Shown here in pieces: positions 7,949-16,541 of a stretch of DNA of 38,733 nt. Origin of the DNA: Acidobacteriota bacterium (GTDB lineage Bacteria; Acidobacteriota; Aminicenantia; S016-38); assembly GCA_015486055.1 (NCBI GenBank), contig WFSJ01000025.1, positions 65,189-103,921 on the forward strand. The letters run 5' to 3'. Under the pieces are notes generated by a model, which was not told the DNA's origin, searched no databases, and saw nothing but the letters and a program-made list of their open reading frames with translations. Position numbers and translations under genes: made by a program. How positions within the stretch are numbered: the stretch's first letter is position 1; every line of letters starts with the position of its first letter.

Positions 7949-9435
7949 TTTCCACCCCCATCTATTACCTGCACAATCTCAGTTTTACTTGAGATTTCCA
8001 TCATGAACTTTGCCGATTTTTCAAACTTTGATATGAAGAATTTTGGATAAAGTCCCATCCAGAAATACAGAATAACAATGGGAACCATTATGAGAATTTC
8101 CCTCAGGTTCATTCGCGGAAGCTTCATATATGCTTCATTTTTGACCTTTCCCTGCATCACTTTCTGGAACATCCAGAGGAGATAAACTGCAGAGAGAATA
8201 ACCCCGAGGGCTGCAAAAATTCCCACAGTTTTGTTCGCTTCAAAGCTTCCCATAAACACAAGGAACTCACCCACAAACCCATTAAGCCCTGGCAGACCTA
8301 TGGATGAGAGAACTGTTATCATCAGAAAACCGGAAAGCAACGGAAGAGGCCTCGCAAGACCTCCAAGCCTCTCCATTTCCCTTGTATGGGTTCTTTCGTA
8401 AACCATCCCAACAAGAAGGAACAGGGCTCCTGTTGAAAGTCCGTGGTTCAACATCTGATAGATACCACCTGTATATGCCTTGAATGTGAAAATAAAAATC
8501 CCGAGCATTATAACCCCAAGATGACTTACGCTTGAGTAGGCTACAAGACGTTTTGCGTCCTTCTGAACAAAGGCCATCGCCGCCCCGTAGACTATGCTTA
8601 TAATTGCAAGAACAATTAGATAAGGGGAAAAAAGCCTGAATCCTTCAGGAAAAACAGGGATGGCGAGGCGGAGAAATCCATACCCTCCCATCTTAAGAAG
8701 AACAGCAGCAAGAAGAACGGAACCCGCTGTTGGAGCCTCTGTATGAGCATCAGGAAGCCATGTATGGAAGGGAAATATCGGAACCTTTATTGCGAAGGCA
8801 AGGGCAAAGGCAGCAAAAAGAAGAATCTGGGTAGAGTCTGAAATCTTGAGGGAATAAAGGTCATAGAAATAAAGGGAATGATTTGGCGAAACCTTCCACA
8901 GATAAAATATCCCGACCAGCATAAGGAGGCTTCCGAACATTGTATAAAGGACAAATTTCAATGTAGCGTAAACCCTCTTCTTTCCTCCCCATATACCAAT
9001 TATAAAATACATCGGTATGAGCATCGCTTCCCAGAATACATAAAACAGGAAAAGGTTCTGTGCAACAAAGACACCTAACATTCCTGTCTCAAGTAAAAGC
9101 ATCATTATGTAGTATTCCTTCTCTCTCTCCCTTATGTAATTCCAAGAAGAGGCTATGGCAAGGGGGGCAAGGAAAGTGGTAAGCAGAAGGAGCATGAGAC
9201 TTATCCCATCAGCACCTATCCTGTAATTAAGACCGAACCCTATCCAGTGACTGAATTCCTGAAACTGTGGAAGCGGGTTTGCAGCCTCGAACTTTATAAA
9301 TGGAACAATGGAAAGAAGGAAGACAAACCCGGATACTGCAAGGGAAGCGATTTTGAAAAATTTCACATTTTTTCCTGAGACGAAAATAAAAATAACCGCT
9401 GCAAAGAGCGGGATAAAAACTATAGCAGAAATCAC
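7945..9435 (-). CDS. nuoM: NADH-quinone oxidoreductase subunit M (antiporter-like)
   Basis: The middle antiporter-like proton-pumping subunit of complex I, in the inner membrane. I place the start at the GTG at 9435 rather than the ATG 54 nt upstream. The GTG overlaps the nuoL stop as GTGA, has AAGGAG about 8 nt before it, and gives the expected N-terminus (MISAIVFIPL). The upstream extension is hydrophilic and only reads through the end of nuoL. From this start the protein has 496 residues. Key residues are present: Glu136 (FYVFWEAMLIPM), Lys217 (IKVPIFPFHTWLPDAH) and Lys248 (LLKMGGYG). All neighbouring junctions are 4-nt overlaps, which also supports the chosen start. Confidence 0.94.
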   Translation of the reverse strand: MISAIVFIPLFAAVIFIFVSGKNVKFFKIASLAVSGFVFLLSIVPFIKFEAANPLPQFQEFSHWIGFGLNYRIGADGISLMLLLLTTFLAPLAIASSWNYIREREKEYYIMMLLLETGMLGVFVAQNLFLFYVFWEAMLIPMYFIIGIWGGKKRVYATLKFVLYTMFGSLLMLVGIFYLWKVSPNHSLYFYDLYSLKISDSTQILLFAAFALAFAIKVPIFPFHTWLPDAHTEAPTAGSVLLAAVLLKMGGYGFLRLAIPVFPEGFRLFSPYLIVLAIISIVYGAAMAFVQKDAKRLVAYSSVSHLGVIMLGIFIFTFKAYTGGIYQMLNHGLSTGALFLLVGMVYERTHTREMERLGGLARPLPLLSGFLMITVLSSIGLPGLNGFVGEFLVFMGSFEANKTVGIFAALGVILSAVYLLWMFQKVMQGKVKNEAYMKLPRMNLREILIMVPIVILYFWMGLYPKFFISKFEKSAKFMMEISSKTEIVQVIDGGGK

Positions 9436-11261
9436 AGCAAACTCCTTATTGCAAGGAAAAGTCCTATTATTATTCCAGTCGCCATCCACAGTCCATAATC
9501 CTTAAGAAGGCCTGTCTGGAGCTTTGAAAGAAGATTACCCCCTCCAAGAGCAGCCTCTCCGCTACCTTCAACTGTTCTGTCTATAACTCCTTTATCAAAA
9601 TATCTATTTATGAGTTCAGAACCCTTTCTGTAAGGGGTAACAAAAAGAAAATTGTAAAGCTCATCAACATAATATTTTCCATAAATCACCCTGTATACAA
9701 AACCGAAATTCCATCCTTTCCCCTTTCTTTTTACATAGACTAACCAGGCTATGTAAATTCCAATAATCGCAAGGATAAGACTTGCTCCCAGAAGATAAAT
9801 TTCAAGGGAATGCGAGGCTTCTATCACTTTTATATATCCTAATGGTGAGAGGTAATGGGCAAAACTCTTGGGGAACCAACCTCCGATTATGGAAAAAAGA
9901 GCAAGGATGGACATGGGTATTAACATAACCTTTGGTGCCTCGTGAGGATGGCCTTCTCCCCTGTATTCTCCATAAAATGTCATAAAAATAAGCCTGAATA
10001 TATAAAATGCAGTGAGCCCTGCGGTGATGACGCCGATTGCCCATATCCATTTATGTCCGCTGAGATACGCTTCTTTTAGTATTTCATCCTTGCTGAAAAA
10101 TGCTGAAAACCCTGGTATTCCCGAGATAGTAAGGGCAGCTATGAGAAAGGTCCAGAAGGTAACAGGCATTGCCTTTCTCAGCCCTCCCATCTTCCTCATA
10201 TCGTTTGTTCCAACGCCATGGATAACAGCACCCGCACAAAGGAAGAGGAGGCTCTTGAAAAAGGCATGAGTGAATAGGTGGAACATACCTGCAGCTACTG
10301 CTCCCACTCCAACACCTGCAAACATATATCCTATCTGACTTATTGTGGAATAGGCGAGAACCCTCTTTATATCGTTCTGGGCAAGAGCGATTGTTGCTGC
10401 AAAAATTGCAGTTATTATCCCGACCCATGCAACTAACTCAAGGGCAAAACCTGAATGTTGATAAAGCGGGAAAAGGCGGGAGACCATATAGACACCTGCT
10501 GTTACCATTGTTGCCGCGTGAATAAGGGCTGAGACAGGTGTTGGGCCTTCCATTGCATCCGGAAGCCAGATATAAAGGGGAAGCTGAGCTGATTTTCCAG
10601 TTGCACCAACAAAAAGAAGGAGGGCTGCTGCAGTCGCTATACCCGGGGAAACCGCAGAAACATGGGAATTTATGTAATTAAAACTTAAATTGCCAAAGAG
10701 AGTAAAAAGGAGGAATATCCCGAGAAGGAAACCGAAATCTCCTATACGGTTTACAATAAAAGCCTTCTTTCCAGCATCGGCTGCTGCATCCTTCTCAAAC
10801 CAGAAACCAATGAGAAGATAACTGCAAAGTCCAACTCCTTCCCATCCAATAAACATAAGGGGAAGATTTGCCGAAAGCACCAGGAGAAGCATTGAGAATG
10901 TGAAAAGATTCAGATATGCGAAATATCTGTTATATCCCCAGTCATTCGCCATATATCCAATTGAATATATATGAATAAGGAAAGAAACTCCCGAGACAGT
11001 CACTGCCATAATTGAGGATAAAGGGTCAAACTGAAGGGCAAATGGAATGCTCAGATTCCCTACCTTTATCCATGAGAAAAGCTCCTTTACCCATACCCCA
11101 TTAAGCTGGATATATGAAAGAAGGGAGAAAAGGAACGAAAGGCCCACAAGGGAAGGGGCAAGCCATGAGACAAGCTTCCTGCTTATTACCCTTCCGAATA
11201 AGATGAGAAATGCCGCACCAAAGGCGGGAAAGAGGGGAATAAGCCAGAACAGTTCTCTCAT
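9432..11261 (-). CDS. nuoL: NADH-quinone oxidoreductase subunit L (antiporter-like)
   Basis: The distal antiporter-like subunit of complex I, 609 residues, matching the E. coli length (~613). Glu141 (FIGWEGVGLCSY) and Lys223 (GATGKSAQLPLYIWLPDAM) are the conserved charged pair, followed by EGPTPVSALIHAATMVTAG. The C-terminus has the hydrophilic stretch and final hydrophobic anchor expected for the long lateral helix that clamps M and N. It overlaps nuoK and nuoM by 4 nt. Full length and intact key residues argue for a working subunit rather than a relic. Confidence 0.96.
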   Translation of the reverse strand: MRELFWLIPLFPAFGAAFLILFGRVISRKLVSWLAPSLVGLSFLFSLLSYIQLNGVWVKELFSWIKVGNLSIPFALQFDPLSSIMAVTVSGVSFLIHIYSIGYMANDWGYNRYFAYLNLFTFSMLLLVLSANLPLMFIGWEGVGLCSYLLIGFWFEKDAAADAGKKAFIVNRIGDFGFLLGIFLLFTLFGNLSFNYINSHVSAVSPGIATAAALLLFVGATGKSAQLPLYIWLPDAMEGPTPVSALIHAATMVTAGVYMVSRLFPLYQHSGFALELVAWVGIITAIFAATIALAQNDIKRVLAYSTISQIGYMFAGVGVGAVAAGMFHLFTHAFFKSLLFLCAGAVIHGVGTNDMRKMGGLRKAMPVTFWTFLIAALTISGIPGFSAFFSKDEILKEAYLSGHKWIWAIGVITAGLTAFYIFRLIFMTFYGEYRGEGHPHEAPKVMLIPMSILALFSIIGGWFPKSFAHYLSPLGYIKVIEASHSLEIYLLGASLILAIIGIYIAWLVYVKRKGKGWNFGFVYRVIYGKYYVDELYNFLFVTPYRKGSELINRYFDKGVIDRTVEGSGEAALGGGNLLSKLQTGLLKDYGLWMATGIIIGLFLAIRSLL

Positions 11262-11557
11262 CCTTTCATCTCCGAAACCGTTCTCTCCGTCGCCTCTTCC
11301 TTTCTCCTTACAACAACTGCTATGGCAGCAAGGGCAACTGCAACCTCAGCTGCGGCTACGGTCAGCACAATAAGAACAATTGCGTCGGCTTCAATGGAGT
11401 TTCTCATTGTGGCAAAAGTCAAAAGGGCAAGGTTAGCTCCTGCAAGCATAATCTCAGAGGAAAGAAGCATCGTGACAAGGTCCCTCCTTATAAAAAAACC
11501 TGCCATTCCCCCTGCAAAAAGCAGGGCAGAAAGAAGGAAAAGGGAAAATACGCTCAT
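11258..11557 (-). CDS. nuoK: NADH-quinone oxidoreductase subunit K
   Basis: A 99-residue, three-helix membrane subunit of complex I. The two buried glutamates essential in E. coli are here as Glu35 (LLSSEIMLAGANL) and Glu71 (VAAAEVAVALA). Length and helix layout are normal. It overlaps nuoJ and nuoL by 4 nt each. Confidence 0.96.
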   Translation of the reverse strand: MSVFSLFLLSALLFAGGMAGFFIRRDLVTMLLSSEIMLAGANLALLTFATMRNSIEADAIVLIVLTVAAAEVAVALAAIAVVVRRKEEATERTVSEMKG

Positions 11558-12021
11558 TTTCTCCTCCTTAAGATAACAAGTGAAGAAACAACCGCTGTAA
11601 GAATTAAAAGAGAGGTTAGCTCAAAAAGATAAAGGTAATCCTTCATAAAGAAAACGCCAAGCTCTGCCGTAGAGAAGCTTATGCTCTTAAATGGAGCCTT
11701 CTTCCAGGAGAGAAGGACTATCACCTCAAAGGCAACTGCAAGGAAAACAATAGAGGAAATTGTCACAAGGCTTTTTCCTTCCCCGCTTTTCCCAACAATC
11801 AGCCAGACAACAACTATGAATCCCACAATAACAGCACCAGCGTAGAGCATAACTAAAATCGTCCCAAGGAAAGCGTGCCCCATGAGAGCGAAAATCCCCC
11901 CAAGTGAGGCGAAGGTGAGGGCTAATGAAGCAACTGCTCTATCCTCCCTTCTGCAGAAAAGAAAGACCCCGAGGCCTGCCAGAGAAAGAACAAAAAGAAT
12001 CCAATATATAAAATTCCACAT
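11554..12021 (-). CDS. nuoJ: NADH-quinone oxidoreductase subunit J
   Basis: A 155-residue, five-helix membrane subunit of complex I and the first gene of the operon. The family region GHAFLGTILVMLYAGAVIVGFIVVVWL is present (quoted here as GHAFLG..LVMLYAGAV), containing the pi-bulge helix that takes part in coupling. No Shine-Dalgarno precedes the ATG. The TATAAT box of a good promoter ends only 9 nt upstream, so the message would be leaderless or nearly so. nuoA-I, which would supply the NADH and quinone modules, are not in front of it; the upstream gene is an AAA ATPase. Confidence 0.93.
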   Translation of the reverse strand: MWNFIYWILFVLSLAGLGVFLFCRREDRAVASLALTFASLGGIFALMGHAFLGTILVMLYAGAVIVGFIVVVWLIVGKSGEGKSLVTISSIVFLAVAFEVIVLLSWKKAPFKSISFSTAELGVFFMKDYLYLFELTSLLILTAVVSSLVILRRRK

Positions 12022-12030
12022 AACGGAGAG

Positions 12031-12059
12031 ATTATAGCAATTAAGAAAATCTCAATCAA
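12031..12059 (-). promoter_or_regulatory. Sigma70-type promoter of the nuoJ operon
   Basis: On the minus strand, TTGATT (12054-12059), a 17-nt spacer and TATAAT (12031-12036). Only 9 nt separate the -10 box from the nuoJ ATG, and they hold no ribosome site. Confidence 0.7.
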
Positions 12060-12122
12060 ACTTAAGAACTAAATAACTGAAAAATTAAATTAACTATGGA
12101 AGCTCAGGAGGAAAAATACTGC

Positions 12123-13601
12123 TCAGATCTCAGGCTTTTCAGAGGAAGCCCTCGCTGCTCTATCGTGGGCCCAGCTTCTTATTTTCTTTATCTGCTCCGC
12201 CATTGTTGTTGAAAGAGGAACAGAATTAGTAAATATCTTGAAAAGGTCGTCTTCACTCATCTCTCTCTCCTGGTTGAACGCTTCATACATAGCGGAAATT
12301 ATCGCCTGCTCTATCTCTGAGCCTGACCATCCCTTTGTTATCTGGGCAAGCTGAGGCAAATTAAATTTCGCCGTATCTATCTTTCTCTTTCTAAAGTGAA
12401 CTCTAAATACTTCCTCCCTTTCCTTTCTCCCAGGAAGATCAACGAAAAATATCTGGTCAAATCTTCCCCTTCTTAAAAGTTCTGCAGGAAGCATATCTAT
12501 CCTGTTTGCTGTTGCTCCAACGAATACTCCTCCCCTGTGTTCCTGCATCCAGGTGAGAAAGTATCCAAGAATCCTTGCTGTTGAATCTGCTGTGTATTTG
12601 TCAGTGATTCCGCTCTCAATCTCATCAAGCCAGAGAACAGCAGGGGACGCCGACTCCACAACCTTTAATGCTCTCACAAATGCCTCCTCTGGAGGCCCTG
12701 CTATTCCAGAATAAACAAGATTCATATCAAGACGAAAAAGGGGCAGTTCCCACAGGGTAGCCACAGACTTTATTGATATGCTCTTTCCACATCCGGTTAT
12801 TCCCATTATGAGCAGTCCCCTCGGCAGGTCAAGACCGTATTCTCTTGCCTCGGGAGAAAATGCCCTCTTCCTCTTTATGAGCCAATCCTTCAGGTTATCC
12901 AGACCTCCAATATCATCTATCGTGAGCTTATCGGTTATAAATTCAAGAACTCCCTCCTTCCTCATAATCTGCTTTTTCTCCTCCTTGAGCTGGTCCAGCA
13001 CAGAAGTATCTATAATTTCCTTCCTATGAAGCACCTTGCTCAGGGCAAAATTTGCCTCATCCATCGTGAATCCCTGAAGGGCTACTGCCATCTGGGAGAT
13101 ACCATCTTCTTTAAGCGAAACGACCGCTCCCCTCTTCGTTATCTCACTTAGATAAGAATTTACTAGTTCATAGAGCTCATCAAAGCTCGGAAGCTGATAA
13201 TCAATCACTGCAAAATATCTCTTCAGTTCTTCTGGAAGCTTGAGAAGAACTGACATAGCAAATACCCTAACGGGCTTGTTTTTAATATAAAAATAAGTGT
13301 CCTTGAACTTCCTTACCACAAGCGGGTCAGCGAGAAAGCTCTGGATATCCTTGAAAAGAAAAAATCCTTTTTCGGCGTTCGAAGCAAAAGAAAGAGCATC
13401 TAAGATGCCCTGGGTTCCATCCAATTTATCCTTCCCTTTTTTCATCCCTTCCGTGGCGCTCCAGACATAAAGATTGTCCTGGAAAGCAGAGCGGGAAAAT
13501 GATTCGAGTAGTTCCTCTACCCTCTTTTCCTCCCAGGACACGACATAAACCATTGGGTACTTGGCATATATTGCCTTTTTTATCTCATCAGTTGCACTCA
13601 T
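12123..13601 (-). CDS. Ycf46-like AAA ATPase
   Basis: A 492-residue cytoplasmic AAA protein with the Ycf46 layout: a degenerate RecA-like N-terminal half (YPMVYVVSWEEKRVEELL at ~15-32, FFLFKDIQSFL at ~80-90) followed by a complete AAA module. Walker A is GITGCGKS at 267-274, Walker B is VLWLDEIE at 322-329, and the sensor-1/arginine-finger region is ATANRIDMLPAELLRRGRFD. The lid ends with GWSGSEIEQAI. Ycf46 proteins of cyanobacteria have been tied to regulating inorganic carbon use; the substrate here is unknown. The start has a strong AAGGAGG. The gene stands 101 nt upstream of nuoJ, which has its own promoter, so shared function is not shown. Confidence 0.85.
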   Translation of the reverse strand: MSATDEIKKAIYAKYPMVYVVSWEEKRVEELLESFSRSAFQDNLYVWSATEGMKKGKDKLDGTQGILDALSFASNAEKGFFLFKDIQSFLADPLVVRKFKDTYFYIKNKPVRVFAMSVLLKLPEELKRYFAVIDYQLPSFDELYELVNSYLSEITKRGAVVSLKEDGISQMAVALQGFTMDEANFALSKVLHRKEIIDTSVLDQLKEEKKQIMRKEGVLEFITDKLTIDDIGGLDNLKDWLIKRKRAFSPEAREYGLDLPRGLLIMGITGCGKSISIKSVATLWELPLFRLDMNLVYSGIAGPPEEAFVRALKVVESASPAVLWLDEIESGITDKYTADSTARILGYFLTWMQEHRGGVFVGATANRIDMLPAELLRRGRFDQIFFVDLPGRKEREEVFRVHFRKRKIDTAKFNLPQLAQITKGWSGSEIEQAIISAMYEAFNQEREMSEDDLFKIFTNSVPLSTTMAEQIKKIRSWAHDRAARASSEKPEI

Positions 13602-13708
13602 CTTTTCCTCCTTTTCTATTTTAACACAGAGATTATCCCTTCAGCAGAAAAAGACTCTAAATTTTTAATTCTGAACCCTGTAAAATGTAATAAAGAAAAT
13701 TAAATTCG

Positions 13709-13823
13709 TTGTGAAAAATATGAATGGGAACAATCTTTCAAAGATAAACTATGGCATTTTTTCCATGCTTTTTGGTTTCACCTTTTATCCCGTGAAATAT
13801 AGTAAATTTCCAATTTTTCACAA
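13709..13823. promoter_or_regulatory. Widely spaced 11-bp inverted repeat upstream of the M24-like operon
   Basis: TTGTGAAAAAT at 13709-13719 and its exact complement ATTTTTCACAA at 13813-13823 flank 93 nt of AT-rich sequence in the 274-nt gap before the M24-like gene. The second arm ends 5 nt upstream of the TTGACA -35 box. Placement suggests paired operator half-sites with looping, but A/T-rich repeats of this size can also arise by chance. Confidence 0.35.
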
Positions 13824-13828
13824 TGCAT

Positions 13829-13857
13829 TTGACACATATTGGGAAACCTTGTTTACT
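13829..13857 (+). promoter_or_regulatory. Promoter of the M24-like/symporter operon
   Basis: A perfect TTGACA (13829-13834), a 17-nt spacer and TTTACT (13852-13857, 4 of 6 consensus). The predicted start site falls just before the GAGGT ribosome site at 13866-13870. Its position inside a longer open frame argues against a start upstream of 13873. Confidence 0.5.
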
Positions 13858-13875
13858 TTTATTCTGAGGTATATG

Positions 13876-15027
13876 ATGAAAAAGTTTATTTTGTTTCTTA
13901 TGATTTCAGGGCTCCTGATCGGAGGGGCAAAAGAGTTTGACCTAAAGGTCTCAAAGGTAAGGAAATTCATGAAAAGGGAAAGCCTCACAGGCATGCTCCT
14001 TTCCACACAGAGGAATTTTGCATGGCTCACTGATGGAGGAACAAGCACAGTTGTTATTGCTTCAGAGATTGGAACAGTTTCTCTCCTTGTTACTTTGAAA
14101 AAGGTTTATCTTCTTGCACCGAATGATGAGGTCCGCAGGTTTATGGACGAGGAATTAAAGGGCTTAAATGTTGAGCCTGTAGTCTTTAAATGGTATGAGG
14201 ATGTTGATTCCGGCAAGAAGCTATCCCTTGCAAAAAAGCTCGGTGGCCCAAGTTTGGGCTCTGACCTCAAGCTTCCAGGGATAATCTTCATCGAAAACAG
14301 ATTCAAAACCCTAAGATATGTTCTCACTCCTGAAGAGATAAAAAGATATAGGTTAGTAGCAAGAGAGGCGGCAGAGGCAGCAGAGGCTGTGGCAAGGGAG
14401 ATTAAAAGAGGGATGAGCGAAGGTGAGATAAGAGCTCTTACATCCTATGAACTTTACAAAAGAGGACTTGTTCCAACTGTATTGCTTATAGGGGTTGACA
14501 GCGGATTTATGAAATACAGGCATGTCATTCCAAAGGGGAGAAAGCTTAAAAAATACGCTCAGGTAAATATCTGTGCAAAGAAATGGGGACTTGTTGTTGC
14601 TGTGACAAGACTCGTTCATTTCGGTCCACTACCGAAAAAGATAAGGAAACGCCAGAATGTTGCGGAAAAGGTATATGCTGCCTTCATGTATGGTCTAAGG
14701 CCTGGCGCAAAGGTCTCAAAGGTTTTCAGAGAAGCTGTGGAGGTTTATAGTAAATATGGCTATCCCCATGAATGGGAAAATCACCATCAGGGAGGCGCAA
14801 TAGGTTACAATGAGCGGGAGTATATAGCAACTTTAAACAGCAAGGAAGTAGTTCATCTGAATCAGGCATTCGCCTTTAATCCAACCCTTGAAGGAGCAAA
14901 GGTGGAAGACACTGTTCTTGTTACTAAAAAAGGGATAGATGTTTTGAGTTATACCGGAAACTGGCCTTACAAGAAAGTTAAATATAAAGAGAAAACCTAT
15001 TTAGTCCCTGATATATTGATAAGATGA
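13876..15027 (+). CDS. Exported M24 (creatinase/aminopeptidase P fold) protein with most metal ligands lost
   Basis: A 383-residue protein with a hydrophobic signal sequence (MKKFILFLMISGLLIGG) and the two-domain creatinase/prolidase layout. The N-terminal domain (residues ~25-150) contains LLSTQRNFAWLTDGG. The pita-bread domain runs from ~152. In M24 enzymes two metals are held by Asp, Asp, His, Glu and Glu. Aligning by eye, the positions here are Asn231 (QVNICAKKWG), Ala242 (VVAVTRLVHFG), Gly307 (HHQGGAIGY), Asn335 (FAFNPT) and Glu344 (KVEDTVLVT), so only the last glutamate remains. Catalysis by the usual two-metal mechanism is unlikely; creatinase shows that metal-free chemistry is possible on this fold, and binding is another option. 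A longer in-frame extension to 13711 exists, but promoter, GAGGT and signal peptide all favour 13876. The stop overlaps the symporter start (ATGA). Confidence 0.75.
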   Translation: MKKFILFLMISGLLIGGAKEFDLKVSKVRKFMKRESLTGMLLSTQRNFAWLTDGGTSTVVIASEIGTVSLLVTLKKVYLLAPNDEVRRFMDEELKGLNVEPVVFKWYEDVDSGKKLSLAKKLGGPSLGSDLKLPGIIFIENRFKTLRYVLTPEEIKRYRLVAREAAEAAEAVAREIKRGMSEGEIRALTSYELYKRGLVPTVLLIGVDSGFMKYRHVIPKGRKLKKYAQVNICAKKWGLVVAVTRLVHFGPLPKKIRKRQNVAEKVYAAFMYGLRPGAKVSKVFREAVEVYSKYGYPHEWENHHQGGAIGYNEREYIATLNSKEVVHLNQAFAFNPTLEGAKVEDTVLVTKKGIDVLSYTGNWPYKKVKYKEKTYLVPDILIR

Positions 15028-16541
15028 AGGAACTGTTTGCCCAGCACATAGATGTTTTTCTTGTAGTAGTCTATCTCCTTTCAATATTCGCTTTCGGGCT
15101 TCTTTTTAAAAAATTTGTTGAAAACACAGAGGATTATTTTCTTGCAGGAAGGGCACTTCCCTGGTGGGTTATAGGCATGTCCATAATAGGGACAAACATC
15201 GGGGCTTACGACTATATAGGAGCAGCAGGAGGAGCTTATAGGTTCGGTATAGCTCAGGCAAACTATGAGTGGCTGGGCGCTATCCCTGCCATGATAATTT
15301 CGGCCCTTGTCATAGTCCCCTACTACTGGAAAAATAAGGTTTATACAGTTCCCGAGTTCCTTGGAAAAAGATACAAAGAAGGAGTGAGGGTAATAGAGGC
15401 AGCAATTTACGGAATTTTTCTCGTAATGCTCCTCGGGATTTTCTTCTGGGCCTCAGGGATAATGCTCCACACATACCTTGGATGGTCAATCAGTATGAGT
15501 ATAGTAATTACAGCAATTGTTGTTGGGGTCTATACAATAACAGGAGGACTTGCCGCGGTTGCAATAACAGATGTTGTCCAGCTCGGAATAATGTTCGTAG
15601 GGGGATTTGCAGTGGCTGCTGTCGGATTTATAAAGGCAGGTGGCGTGGGAAAATTCTTTGAAGTTTTAAGGGCAGCTCATCCACAACATTTGAAAATCTT
15701 TCTTCCTCTTAACAACCCAGCGTATCCATGGTTGGGAATGATATTGGGCCTTGGTCTCGTGCTCTCCCCTGCCTGGTGGTGTGCAAATCAATCAATAATT
15801 CAGAGGACTCTTGGAGCAAGAAGTGAATGGGATGCTAAGGCAGGAATGATGTTTGCTGCATTTCCAAAAACCCTGATTCCTGTGCTTGTAGTTCTTCCTG
15901 GATTCTTTGCTCTGACCTTTGCACCGACAGGAGCAATTCACAATCCGGACCAAGCACTGCCCTGGGTCGTAAAGAGCTTCCTCCCCCCTGGCCTCGGCGG
16001 ACTCGTATTTGTTGCCTTCATAGCTGCTCTACATTCAAGCGTTGACTCCACACTTAACTCTGCTGCCACTCTCTGGACAAAAGATATATACCAAAAATAC
16101 ATAAAAAAAGCCGCTTCTGATAAGCATTACCTCCTCTTTGGAAGAATTCTCACATTCGCATTTATAATCTTCGGGGTGATATTTGCCCCATTTACAGATA
16201 AATTTCCAGGAATATATGTGGCAATGCAAACTCTTCTTTCCTTTTTCCAAGGACCAACCCTTGCGACCCTTCTACTTGGAGTTCTATGGTGGAGATCAAC
16301 AGGATGGGGAGGATTATGGGGGCTTGTTGCTGGGGTCGCCTCAGCAGTGACCCTTTCAATTTTCAGGGTCAATTTTCTCTATGTTGCATGGTGGTCTTTT
16401 GTTATCTCTCTCATTATTAACTTTATTGTGAGTCTCGCAACTCCATCTGAGCCGCCAGAGAAACTAAGGGGCCTTGTCTATAAATATCTTGAGAAGGATT
16501 CCCAGTTTGCAGAAGCTGTAAAAAGGAGGCTGAATGGGTAA
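15024..16541 (+). CDS. Sodium:solute symporter (SSS family)
   Basis: A 505-residue inner-membrane carrier with about 13 hydrophobic helices, in the SSS/SLC5 family that includes PutP, PanF and SGLT. Family features are ENTEDYFLAGR after helix 1, GGLAAVAITDVVQ at about helix 5-6, the WWCANQSIIQRTLGAR segment, and ALHSSVDSTLNSAATL. In this last segment the Ser residues correspond to the Na2 sodium site. Solute identity cannot be read from the sequence. Coupling to the exported M24-like gene upstream (4-nt overlap) points to a peptide- or amino-acid-derived solute or an N-methyl compound; this is inference. The C-terminal tail is cytoplasmic and charged, and the next small membrane gene begins inside its last codons. 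Confidence 0.92.
   Translation: MKELFAQHIDVFLVVVYLLSIFAFGLLFKKFVENTEDYFLAGRALPWWVIGMSIIGTNIGAYDYIGAAGGAYRFGIAQANYEWLGAIPAMIISALVIVPYYWKNKVYTVPEFLGKRYKEGVRVIEAAIYGIFLVMLLGIFFWASGIMLHTYLGWSISMSIVITAIVVGVYTITGGLAAVAITDVVQLGIMFVGGFAVAAVGFIKAGGVGKFFEVLRAAHPQHLKIFLPLNNPAYPWLGMILGLGLVLSPAWWCANQSIIQRTLGARSEWDAKAGMMFAAFPKTLIPVLVVLPGFFALTFAPTGAIHNPDQALPWVVKSFLPPGLGGLVFVAFIAALHSSVDSTLNSAATLWTKDIYQKYIKKAASDKHYLLFGRILTFAFIIFGVIFAPFTDKFPGIYVAMQTLLSFFQGPTLATLLLGVLWWRSTGWGGLWGLVAGVASAVTLSIFRVNFLYVAWWSFVISLIINFIVSLATPSEPPEKLRGLVYKYLEKDSQFAEAVKRRLNG

Noticed and set aside
9436-9489. Starting nuoM at the ATG at 9489
   Set aside because: The extra 18 residues are hydrophilic and only read through the end of nuoL. 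The GTG at 9435 has AAGGAG and restores the 4-nt overlap seen at every other junction.
13711-13875. Extending the M24-like gene upstream to the in-frame GTG at 13711
   Set aside because: The extension contains a TTGACA promoter and has no ribosome site. The ATG at 13876 has GAGGT before it and begins a signal peptide.
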